DNA of 8,591 nucleotides, taken from Planctomycetota bacterium (GTDB taxonomy: Bacteria > Planctomycetota > UBA1135 > UBA2386). The notes beneath the pieces were generated by a model. That model was not told the DNA's origin, did not search any database, and saw nothing but the letters and a program-made list of their open reading frames with translations. The DNA lies in contig CANGSN010000109.1 of NCBI GenBank assembly GCA_947455805.1, forward strand, positions 1 through 8,591, given 5' to 3'. Below, piece after piece: positions 1 to 5,809 of this stretch (position 1 is the stretch's first letter; every line of letters begins with the position of its first letter). Position numbers and translations under genes: made by a program.

Positions 1-2
1 GC

Positions 3-854
3 ACCATCCGTTCGCTGCGCGCCTCCGGCCGCATCGTCTCGCCGAACGACGATAGCCTGCTGTTGCGGCGGGAACTGAAGGGGCTGATCGACAAGCGGCG
101 CCTCGCCTTGTCGATCCACTCGATGGGCATCTACACGCCCGAGCAGATCGACGGCTACGTGAAGTCGGTGCTCGAGCAGGAACGCCTGGAGAAGCAGCGG
201 GACGTCGGCAGCATGCTGGGCCTCAGCCAGGCGCTGAAGGAGGAAGGCCGCACCTGGCCCACCTACGAGCGTGAACAGCGGCTCGAGAAGCTCAGCGAGT
301 TCGCCGAAGACGCCACCGTGCGCCGGCGCCTGGGCAGCAACAACGGCTCGTTGTTCCTGACGCCGAGGATGCTGCGCGAGACCTACGAACGCGAGAAGGC
401 GGCGTTCGTGCACGAGGCGCACTGGCGCGTGGCGATGATCGAGTTCACCGGACCGGACGCCAAGGACCACGCCGTCGGCGCCGCCGCGTCGTGGGCCCTG
501 CAGGCGATGAGCGCCCGCGAGATGGCCGCGACCTTTCCGGATGCCCGCAGCCTCGGTGAAACCGGGGACGATGGCCTGGCCGACCACCTGCGGCCGGTCG
601 CCGAGTTCGCCAAGAAGGGCCCGGCCGGCGCCGTCTCGCCGCCCCTCGAGATCCGCGGTGCCTGGTACGTCGCGCGTGTGCTCCAGTACTTGCCGGCCGA
701 AAACGGCCGCTTCGAGGACCCGGAGGTGCAGGCGCGGCTGCGCCTCGCGCTGCAGAACCGGGTGCGGACCGAGTTCGAGAAGCAGGCGATCGAGCGGGCC
801 GAGGACCGGACGGTGGTCTGGAAATCCCCCAACTTCACCCGCGGCCTGGACTGA
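3..854 (+). CDS. SurA/parvulin-like peptidyl-prolyl isomerase, C-terminal part (5' end outside window)
   Basis: The frame is open to the window edge, so the true start lies upstream; 283 residues are visible. The internal TTG at 63 that begins an isolated ORF is not a credible start. The first half is helical and charged, as in the SurA N-terminal chaperone domain. At about residues 119-129 comes LTPRMLRETYE, the usual lead-in to a parvulin rotamase domain. It is followed by a beta-like stretch (WRVAMIEF) and, near residue 211, VSPPLEIRGAWYVARVL, which resembles the closing 'G-x-x-S-x-P-hydrophobic...G-W/Y-h-h' part of parvulin domains. Such proteins assist folding of exported or outer-membrane proteins in the periplasm, but the signal peptide would be upstream and is not seen. 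The central rotamase core is weakly conserved, so the protein may be a chaperone with little isomerase activity. Family call fairly good, activity uncertain. Confidence 0.6.
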   Translation, partial: TIRSLRASGRIVSPNDDSLLLRRELKGLIDKRRLALSIHSMGIYTPEQIDGYVKSVLEQERLEKQRDVGSMLGLSQALKEEGRTWPTYEREQRLEKLSEFAEDATVRRRLGSNNGSLFLTPRMLRETYEREKAAFVHEAHWRVAMIEFTGPDAKDHAVGAAASWALQAMSAREMAATFPDARSLGETGDDGLADHLRPVAEFAKKGPAGAVSPPLEIRGAWYVARVLQYLPAENGRFEDPEVQARLRLALQNRVRTEFEKQAIERAEDRTVVWKSPNFTRGLD

Positions 855-1157
855 TCGGCGCCTGGTGGTCCTGGCGGGCGCCGGCCTCCCAGCCCGCTCC
901 GAGCCGGGGATCGGCAGGTCGGCAACCCGGGTCCAAGGCGCACCCGATGCTGGCGATTGCGGCGACCCTGGCCCATCGCTCTACTTTCCCGCCCCCTCTC
1001 TGAACCGGACCGGAGGCGTCGCCGTTCCCAGGCGCACACCTCGATCCGGCGGCTCGTCCCAGCCGCCGTCTCGCGGAGTCATCCGCCGATCCGTCCGCCT
1101 GCTGCAGTCCGTTCGCTCGGACTGGGCGCGCGGAGCCGCGGCAACCTAGGAGCCACC
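855..1157. other. Intergenic region with three hairpins upstream of paralog A
   Basis: About 300 nt with no credible gene. Three inverted repeats are visible. At 856-883 a 7-bp stem (CGGCGCC/GGCGCCG, 14-nt loop) begins two bases after the stop of the preceding gene; it has no T-run, so it is only a possible weak terminator. At 1047-1068 there is a perfect 8-bp stem (CGGCGGCT/AGCCGCCG, 6-nt loop). At 1105-1124 there is a perfect 7-bp stem (CAGTCCG/CGGACTG, 6-nt loop), 33 nt before the ATG of paralog A. A TTGCGG (957) and TACTTT (982) pair is spaced 19 nt apart, too loose to call a promoter. GC-rich DNA forms short stems by chance, so only the positions are notable. Confidence 0.5.
1148..1152 (+). 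promoter_or_regulatory. Ribosome binding site of paralog A, decides the start
   Basis: AGGAG lies 5 nt before the ATG at 1158. This fixes the start of paralog A there. The reading frame continues upstream to a TTG at 957, but that 67-residue extension is Arg/Pro-rich, unlike the rest of the protein, and has no ribosome binding site. Starting at 1158 also gives exactly the same length, 513 residues, as paralog B. Confidence 0.8.
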
Positions 1158-2699
1158 ATGGCGCAACTCGACCTGAACCGACTCAAGCTGCACAACGAAG
1201 GCCCCCACCACATGTGGGAGGAAGAAGTCACCTTCCAGGACCTGATGGCCGAACGCCTGAAGCAGGCGCCCTGGCTCATCCTGTCGATCGGCCTCCACCT
1301 GGTCGTCTTCCTGCTGCTGTGGGTCTTGATGCCACCGGAGAAGAAGGAAGAGGTCGTCAACAAGGTCGAGATGACCCAGCAGGAGGTCGTCGAGCAGGTC
1401 GAGCCGCCGCCGCCGCCGCCGCCGGAGACCAAGCCGGAGGAGACGACCGAAGAAGTCGTCGTCACCGAGCAGCAGGCGGTCAGCGAGACCAACGACACGG
1501 CCTTCGACAACGTCGAGAGCGACAGCACCTCGAAGGAGTCGGCCTTCGACAGCAACCAGTGGAACTCGGCCGTCGGCCTCGGCGGCGGCGCCGGTGGCAA
1601 GTACGGCGGTCGTGGCGGTGGCGGCAAGGGCAAGGGCGGTGGCCGCCCGTACGCGACCAACATCGACGCCGGCCTGCAGTGGCTGAAGAACCACCAGGAC
1701 GACGACGGCAAGTGGGACTGCGACAACTTCCAGAAGCACGACGATCCGAGCAGCGACATCTGCGACGGCGTCGGCAACGCCACCCACGACGTCGGCGTGA
1801 CCGGCCTCGCCCTGCTCGCCTTCCTCGGCGACGGCAGCACGATGCGTTCGGGCCCCTACGCGAAGGTCATCAAGAACGGCGTCAACTGGCTGCGCAAGCA
1901 GCAGGATCCGGCGACCGGCCTGTTCGGCACCAAGGCCTCGCACGACTTCATCTACGACCACGCGATCGCGGCCTACGCGATGTGCGAGGCGTACGGCCTG
2001 TCGGGCTACGAGTCGCTGAAGCCGATCGCGCAGAACGGCATCAACTACCTCGAGTCGCACCGCAACCCGTACTCGGTGTGGCGCTACCAGCCGCGCGACA
2101 ACGACAACGACACGTCGGTCACCGGCTGGGCGATCATGGTTTACGAGTCGGGCGAGTTCTTCAAGCTCACCGTCAACAAGGAAGCCCTGAAGCTGTGCGA
2201 GCAGTGGCTCGACCAGGTCAGCGACCCGTCGGGCCTGCACGGCTACACCAAGCAGGGCGAGATGAGCGCGCGCAAGGGCAGCGAGCACGCCGCCAAGTTC
2301 CCGATCGAGAAGGGCGAGGCGATGACCGCCGTCGGCCTGTTCTGCCGCTTCTTCATGGGCCAGAACCCGAAGGAGAAGCCGGTCATGAAGGCCGCGGCCG
2401 ATCGCATCATGAAGAAGCCGCCGGTGTGGGACGAGAAGGGCGGTTCGATCGACCACTACTACTGGTACTACGCGACCTACGCGCTGTTCCAGATGGGCGG
2501 CCCGCAATGGACCGAGTGGCAGAAGAAGCTCGAGACCGCGGTGGTGAAGAACCAGCACCTCGACAAGACGAAGAAGAACCTCTACGGCTCGTGGGATCCG
2601 AAGTGCGCCTGGGGCGAGGACGGCGGCCGCGTCTACAGCACCGCGATCCTGGTGCTGACGCTCGAGGCCCTCTACCGCTACACGCGCCTCGTGCGTTGA
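1158..2699 (+). CDS. TonB-like membrane-anchored protein with prenyltransferase/squalene-cyclase-repeat toroid domain (paralog A)
   Basis: 513 residues. Residues 1-37 are a polar cytoplasmic tail. Residues 38-58 form a single membrane helix containing S43-I-G-L-H47, the S-x3-H spacing found in TonB/TolA anchors that couple to ExbB/ExbD or TolQ/TolR. Residues 59-139 are Glu/Pro-rich with seven consecutive prolines (83-89). Residues 140-162 are Gly/Lys-rich. From about 168 to the end run alpha/alpha-barrel repeats, beginning with a QW-like motif (QDDDGKW, 180-186) and ending with GSWDP..WGEDGGRVYSTAILVLTLEALYRY. No signal peptidase site follows the helix, so the toroid should sit in the periplasm, tethered to the inner membrane. 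The position matching the cyclase DXDD motif reads NDND before T319, so class II cyclase chemistry is unlikely. Cysteines 188, 202, 276 and 483 are shared with paralog B. Architecture is clear from sequence; function unknown, and no exbB/exbD lies in the window. Confidence 0.85.
   Translation: MAQLDLNRLKLHNEGPHHMWEEEVTFQDLMAERLKQAPWLILSIGLHLVVFLLLWVLMPPEKKEEVVNKVEMTQQEVVEQVEPPPPPPPETKPEETTEEVVVTEQQAVSETNDTAFDNVESDSTSKESAFDSNQWNSAVGLGGGAGGKYGGRGGGGKGKGGGRPYATNIDAGLQWLKNHQDDDGKWDCDNFQKHDDPSSDICDGVGNATHDVGVTGLALLAFLGDGSTMRSGPYAKVIKNGVNWLRKQQDPATGLFGTKASHDFIYDHAIAAYAMCEAYGLSGYESLKPIAQNGINYLESHRNPYSVWRYQPRDNDNDTSVTGWAIMVYESGEFFKLTVNKEALKLCEQWLDQVSDPSGLHGYTKQGEMSARKGSEHAAKFPIEKGEAMTAVGLFCRFFMGQNPKEKPVMKAAADRIMKKPPVWDEKGGSIDHYYWYYATYALFQMGGPQWTEWQKKLETAVVKNQHLDKTKKNLYGSWDPKCAWGEDGGRVYSTAILVLTLEALYRYTRLVR
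1704..1859 (+). repeat. Near-identical core repeat, copy in paralog A
   Basis: This 156-nt segment matches 3545-3700 (offset 1841) with six mismatches by direct comparison, two of them synonymous. It includes uninterrupted identical runs of 43 nt (1756-1798) and 42 nt (1800-1841). It encodes residues 183-234, the first toroid repeat and the Cys/Asp/His-rich loop. A further 41-nt identical run lies at 2619-2659, matching 4460-4500. The linker-coding part of the same two genes has diverged beyond gap-free alignment, so conservation is strongly uneven. Confidence 0.85.
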
Positions 2700-2702
2700 G
2701 CG

Positions 2703-2737
2703 CTGAGTCCGCTCGCCCGATGGGCGACCGGGCTCAG
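2703..2737 (+). terminator. Long hairpin just after the stop of paralog A (no T-run)
   Basis: Starting four bases after the stop codon, an outer 9-bp stem (2703-2711 with 2729-2737, one T-G wobble) and an inner 6-bp stem (TCGCCC, 2713-2718, with GGGCGA, 2722-2727) stack across a single C/C mismatch and close on a 3-nt loop. No T-run follows, so on its own it is a poor intrinsic terminator. It could protect the 3' end of the mRNA or assist the stronger terminator at 2835. A smaller stem lies at 2804-2819. Confidence 0.5.
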
Positions 2738-2834
2738 GCCTCTCCAGGACGCCACAACGCGGGGACCAGCCACAGCGACGTCGCGCAACAGGCCCCGCTG
2801 CGGCGTCTCCTTGGAGGCGACCACTGCTGACTCG

Positions 2835-2869
2835 AAACGCCGCAGCCCAGTGCTGCGGCGTTTTCGTTT
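2835..2869 (+). terminator. Rho-independent terminator after paralog A
   Basis: AACGCCGCAG (2836-2845) pairs perfectly with CTGCGGCGTT (2853-2862) around a 7-nt loop. One more A-T pair (2835/2863) is possible, and the stem runs into TTTTCGTTT (2861-2869). Stem, loop size and T-rich tail all fit an intrinsic terminator. It separates paralog A from paralog B, so B is probably transcribed from its own promoter in 2870-2986. A further 7-bp hairpin (2874-2893) follows directly. Confidence 0.85.
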
Positions 2870-2959
2870 GCAGGCCGTGCTTGCGTGCACGGCGTCTTGT
2901 GAACGCCCGCGCGCTCGTCGCGAACTTGCACCGCGCGACTGAACTCGCGCCGCGCACAC

Positions 2960-2993
2960 GGCGTTGGGATCGTCAGTCCCAGCCTGAAGGAGG
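2960..2993 (+). promoter_or_regulatory. Leader hairpin and Shine-Dalgarno of paralog B
   Basis: AAGGAGG (2987-2993) lies 5 nt before the ATG at 2999, a near-perfect ribosome binding site that fixes the start. Immediately upstream, GGC (2960-2962) and TGGGA (2965-2969) pair with TCCCA (2977-2981) and GCC (2982-2984), giving an 8-bp stem with a 2-nt bulge and 7-nt loop that ends three bases before the Shine-Dalgarno. It could affect ribosome access; that role is inference. No clear -35/-10 pair was found in 2870-2986. Confidence 0.6.
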
Positions 2994-2998
2994 CGAAC

Positions 2999-4540
2999 AT
3001 GACCCCGTTCGAGCAGCCACCGGTCCGTACCGAGGTAGCCCCGTTCCCCCACGCTCTCGCCGAGCAGTCGTTCCAGGAGCTGATGGCCGAGCGCCTGAAG
3101 CAGGCGCCGTGGCTCGCGCTGTCGGTCGGCCTGCACCTCGCCGCCGGCCTGCTGCTGTTCGTGCTGCTGCCCCCGGAGCGGCGCGCCGAGGCCGTGCACC
3201 ACGTGCAGATGACGAACGACGAGCCGCTCGCCGTCGTCGAGCCACCGCAGGAGCAGCCGAAGCTCGAGCCGATCAGCGAACCGACGACCGAGGAGATCCT
3301 CGTCACCGAGCAGCCGGTCGCCACCGAGACGCACGACGTCGTCGATGCGTCGGACTTCGCGTCGGAAGGCACGCCGTCGGCGTTCGACAGCAACCTGAGC
3401 CAAGCGGCGGTCGGCATCGGCGGCAACGCTGGCGGGCCCTATGGCAACCGCGCGCCGGGCGGCCCTGGCGGCGGCGGCCATGGCCGGCCGTTCCGAGGCA
3501 ACACCGAGCCGGGGCTCGACTGGCTGAAGCGCCACCAGGACGCCGACGGCAAGTGGGACTGCGACAGCTTCCAGAAGCACGACGACCCGGGCAGCAACAT
3601 CTGCGACGGCGTCGGCAACGCCACCCACGACGTCGGCGTCACCGGCCTCGCCCTGCTCGCCTTCCTCGGCGACGGCAGCACGCTGCGTTCGGGCCCCTAC
3701 AAGGACGTCGTCAAGAAGGCGGTCCACTGGCTGCGCCGTCAGCAGGACCCGGCGACCGGGCTGTTCGGCCAGCGCACCGGCCACGACTTCGTCTACGACC
3801 ACGCGATCGCCGCCTATGCGATGTGCGAAGCGTTCGGCCTGTCGGGCTACGAGACACTGCGGCCGGTGGCGCAGCGCGGGCTCGACTACCTCGAGTCGCA
3901 CCGCAATCCCTACGGCGTCTGGCGCTACCAGCCGCGCGGCGGCGACAACGACACCTCGATCACCGGCTGGTGCATCATGGCCTACGAGTCGGGCGCGTTC
4001 TTCGGCCTGGTCGTCGACCGGCAGGCGCTCCGACTCGCCACCCAGTGGCTCGACGAAGTCGGCGACGCCACCGGCCAGCACGGCTACTCACGGCGTGGCG
4101 AGGGCAGCGCCCGCAAGGCCGGCGACCACGCGCAGCGCTTCCCGATCGACAAGGGCGAGGCGATGACCGCGGTCGGTCTGTTCAGCCGGTTCTTCCTCGG
4201 GCAGAACCCGAAGGAGGTGCAGCTCATGCACGCGGCCGCCGACCGGTTGCTGGCGAAGCCGCCGGTGTGGAACGAGCAGGACGGCTCGATCGACCACTAC
4301 TACTGTTACTACGCGACCTACGCGCTGTTCCAGATGGGTGGCAACCACTGGACCACGTGGCGCAAGCACCTCGAGCAGGCCGTCGGCAAGCACCAGCACC
4401 TCGATCGCCGGCAGCCGAACCTCTACGGCTCGTGGGACCCGAAGTGCGTCTGGGGCGAAGACGGCGGCCGCGTCTACAGCACCGCGATCCTGGTGCTGAC
4501 CCTGCAGGCGATGCACCGCTACACGCGCCTCGTGCGGTGA
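2999..4540 (+). CDS. TonB-like membrane-anchored protein with prenyltransferase/squalene-cyclase-repeat toroid domain (paralog B)
   Basis: 513 residues, the same length and domain order as paralog A. Residues 37-57 are the membrane helix with S42-V-G-L-H46, again the TonB-type S-x3-H. Residues 58-133 form a Pro/Glu/Asp-rich linker lacking A's polyproline run. Residues 139-162 are Gly/Pro-rich, and the toroid runs from about 168 to 513. From residue 163 the two proteins align without a gap at roughly three-quarters identity by eye. Differences include C326 for A325, T347 for C347, S396 for C396 and C436 for W436 in the HYYxYYATY motif. Cysteines 188, 202, 276 and 483 and the D187-C188...H194...C202...H210 loop are kept. 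The DXDD-equivalent position reads GDND before T319, so class II cyclase activity is unlikely. Most likely a duplicate with a shifted partner or ligand; the function is not known to me. Confidence 0.85.
   Translation: MTPFEQPPVRTEVAPFPHALAEQSFQELMAERLKQAPWLALSVGLHLAAGLLLFVLLPPERRAEAVHHVQMTNDEPLAVVEPPQEQPKLEPISEPTTEEILVTEQPVATETHDVVDASDFASEGTPSAFDSNLSQAAVGIGGNAGGPYGNRAPGGPGGGGHGRPFRGNTEPGLDWLKRHQDADGKWDCDSFQKHDDPGSNICDGVGNATHDVGVTGLALLAFLGDGSTLRSGPYKDVVKKAVHWLRRQQDPATGLFGQRTGHDFVYDHAIAAYAMCEAFGLSGYETLRPVAQRGLDYLESHRNPYGVWRYQPRGGDNDTSITGWCIMAYESGAFFGLVVDRQALRLATQWLDEVGDATGQHGYSRRGEGSARKAGDHAQRFPIDKGEAMTAVGLFSRFFLGQNPKEVQLMHAAADRLLAKPPVWNEQDGSIDHYYCYYATYALFQMGGNHWTTWRKHLEQAVGKHQHLDRRQPNLYGSWDPKCVWGEDGGRVYSTAILVLTLQAMHRYTRLVR
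3545..3700 (+). repeat. Near-identical core repeat, copy in paralog B
   Basis: Partner of 1704-1859. It differs from that copy at six of 156 bases, giving residue changes N190S, S198G, D200N and M229L (A to B) plus two synonymous changes. The near-absence of synonymous change points to recent gene conversion or very strong codon constraint. Confidence 0.85.
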
Positions 4541-4725
4541 TCGCGGCGGAAAAATCGGGCGGCACCATGGAGGCCGTTCGACGCCGTCCCGAACTGTGAC
4601 GCGGCGCGGCGCCGGCGCACGCAACAGCGTTGTGCATCACGACTACGGGAATGCCCCGAGCGGCCGGCGACCGCGCCGATGGCAGCGGCCGCAGCGCCGC
4701 CACAGAGTCCGCTCGCGGGATTTCC
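4541..4725. other. Gap between paralog B and the flagellin promoter region
   Basis: No gene is supported here. An ATG at 4567 opens only ten codons and has no ribosome binding site. No convincing terminator for paralog B is visible: the region has GC palindromes but no stem followed by a T-run, so read-through towards flagellin cannot be excluded. A GG-N10-GC arrangement at 4561-4574 recalls a sigma-54 site, but the -12 part reads AGGC instead of TTGC. Confidence 0.4.
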
Positions 4726-4754
4726 TGAAGTAGGACTCAAGCCGCAGCCGATGA
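4726..4754 (+). promoter_or_regulatory. Possible sigma-28 (FliA-type) flagellin promoter
   Basis: GCCGATGA at 4747-4754 differs by one base from the FliA -10 consensus GCCGATAA and lies 65 nt before the flagellin ATG. The matching -35 is poor: TGAAGTAG at 4726-4733 matches TAAAGTTT at five of eight positions and is spaced 13 nt away instead of 11. The position upstream of a flagellin gene favours the call; the spacing argues against it. Confidence 0.35.
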
Positions 4755-4764
4755 GGCAGGCAGC

Positions 4765-4793
4765 GTGGGGATCGACCTCGGTCGGTCCCCCAC
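4765..4793 (+). promoter_or_regulatory. Stem-loop in the flagellin mRNA leader
   Basis: GTGGGG (4765-4770) pairs with CCCCAC (4788-4793). After one bulged C (4787), ATCGAC (4771-4776) pairs with GTCGGT (4781-4786, one T-G wobble), closing on a CTCG tetraloop: 12 bp in all. If transcription starts about 7 nt after the possible -10 at 4747-4754, this hairpin sits at the extreme 5' end of the mRNA, a position known in other bacteria to protect transcripts from decay. It ends 16 nt before the Shine-Dalgarno and does not cover it. Confidence 0.55.
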
Positions 4794-4809
4794 AACGGCA
4801 AAGGTATCG

Positions 4810-4815
4810 AGGAGG
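4810..4815 (+). promoter_or_regulatory. Strong flagellin ribosome binding site
   Basis: AGGAGG lies 4 nt before the ATG at 4820. The in-frame opening extends upstream to 4679, but only the ATG at 4820 begins the canonical flagellin N-terminus MGLRVNSNIASLNAQ. The tandem GGA in this site is also the core element bound by CsrA, which represses flagellin translation in some bacteria; nothing else here supports that. Confidence 0.85.
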
Positions 4816-4819
4816 ACAA

Positions 4820-5650
4820 ATGGGCCTTCGGGTCAATTCGAACATCGCTTCCCTGAACGCGCAGCGCTCGCTGTCGACGACGACCGAGCGTTTGCAGGCG
4901 AACTACCGTCGCCTGTCGACCGGCCTGCGCATCTCGACGGCGTCGGACGACGCCGCAGGGTTGGCGATCTCCGAGCGCTTCCGGGCACAGATCCGATCGA
5001 CCAACCAGGCGATCCGGAACGCCCAGGACGGCATCTCGCTGACACAGACGGGCGAAGGCGCTTTGAACGAGGTCAGCTCGATCCTGATCCGCATGCGCGA
5101 GCTGTCGATCCAGGCCGCGAACGGCACGGTCAGCGCGGCCGACCGCGCGACGCTCGACCAGGAGTTCGCCGACCTGATCAACGAGATCGACCGCATCGCG
5201 CAGTCGACCACGTTCAACGGCGTGCGCCTGCTCGACGGCACCGGCTCGACGATCACGTTCCAAGTCGGCACCGGCACCACCACCGGCATCGACACGATCC
5301 AGCTGAGCACGTCGGACACGCTGGCCTCGACGCTCGGCCTGTCGACGCTCGACATCGGCTCCGGCGGCAACCCGTCGCTGGCGATCACGTCGCTCGACAC
5401 CGCGATCAACGCGGTCAGCCGGGTGCGTGGCCAGTTCGGCGCCGCACAGAACCGACTGACGACGACGATCGCCAACCTGCAGATCCAGTCCGAGAACCTG
5501 AGCGCCGCCGAGTCCCGCATCCGCGACGTCGACGTCGCGGTCGAGACCTCGGCGCTGACGCGCAACTCGATCCTGCAGCAGGCCGCGATCTCGATCCTGG
5601 CTCAGGCGAACACGCAGCCACAGGCCGCCCTGCAGTTGCTGCAGAGCTGA
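4820..5650 (+). CDS. fliC: Flagellin (compact, D0/D1 only)
   Basis: 276 residues. This is the filament subunit, exported through the flagellar type III apparatus. The N-terminal D0/D1 part is classic: MGLRVNSNIASLNAQRSL at 1-18, then LSTGLRISTASDDAAGLAIS near 32-51, and MRELSIQAANGT about 45 residues further on. The C-terminal D1/D0 part has RGQFGAAQNRL, the SRIRDVDVA motif and the end PQAALQLLQS. Between them lie only about 60 residues, rich in Thr, Ser and Gly, so the variable outer D2/D3 domains of enterobacterial flagellins are absent. There is no cysteine, as is usual. The TLR5-recognised region of many flagellins appears kept in part (R-x-R-E-L core and a downstream Q-E pair). No other flagellar gene is in the window, so this is probably an isolated flagellin locus under its own promoter. 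Confidence 0.97.
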   Translation: MGLRVNSNIASLNAQRSLSTTTERLQANYRRLSTGLRISTASDDAAGLAISERFRAQIRSTNQAIRNAQDGISLTQTGEGALNEVSSILIRMRELSIQAANGTVSAADRATLDQEFADLINEIDRIAQSTTFNGVRLLDGTGSTITFQVGTGTTTGIDTIQLSTSDTLASTLGLSTLDIGSGGNPSLAITSLDTAINAVSRVRGQFGAAQNRLTTTIANLQIQSENLSAAESRIRDVDVAVETSALTRNSILQQAAISILAQANTQPQAALQLLQS

Positions 5651-5809
5651 CCAAGGGACCGACGCGGCGAACGCGTCGGCCTGAGGCAGCCGCGACGGAA
5701 CTCGCGGCGGTGGCCCGCACGGCTGCGTGCCGGCGATGCTGCCGACCGCTGCAACCGCAGCGAGCTCACGCTCGGGCGAAGCCGGCGACGCCAGCCCGCC
5801 CGGCGAACG
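5651..5809. terminator. Tandem hairpins between convergent flagellin and rpsT
   Basis: Four perfect stems fall in this short gap: 5659-5679 (CCGACGCG/CGCGTCGG, 5-nt loop), 5689-5708 (GCCGCGA/TCGCGGC, 6-nt loop), 5747-5762 (CGCTGC/GCAGCG, AACC loop) and 5761-5774 (CGAGC/GCTCG, TCAC loop), the last two sharing bases. A bulged stem lies near 5716-5733. None is followed by a T-run on either strand. The first starts eight bases after the flagellin stop and is the likeliest flagellin terminator. Because stems work in both directions, the set may also end rpsT transcription. Confidence 0.5.

Noticed and set aside
957..987. TTGCGG...TACTTT as a promoter for paralog A
   Set aside because: Spacing of 19 nt and weak boxes; not better than chance.
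957..1157. N-terminal extension of paralog A from a TTG at 957
   Set aside because: No ribosome binding site, Arg/Pro-rich extension, and AGGAG before 1158 together with the length match to paralog B supports the later start.
1656..2696. Calling the toroid proteins functional terpene cyclases or prenyltransferases
   Set aside because: The required DXDD motif or canonical Zn-ligand spacing is not present, and a tethered periplasmic location would not give access to cytoplasmic isoprenoid substrates.
1146..2957. 603-codon open frame on the minus strand opposite paralog A
   Set aside because: It is antisense to a well-supported gene, has Arg/Val/Leu-rich low-complexity composition typical of GC-rich shadows, and shows no recognisable domain.
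4561..4574. Sigma-54-like GG-N10-GC site upstream of flagellin
   Set aside because: The -24 part (GGCAC) fits, but the -12 part reads AGGC, and it lies about 250 nt from the start codon.
2881..4599. 572-codon plus-strand frame overlapping paralog B
   Set aside because: It lies in another frame of paralog B; the translation is almost only Arg, Ala, Pro and Gly, with no motif.
4567..4599. Ten-codon ORF after paralog B
   Set aside because: No ribosome binding site and too short to judge.
4675..4682. Second GCCGATGG box, resembling a sigma-28 -10
   Set aside because: No supporting -35 and two mismatches; the box at 4747 is better.
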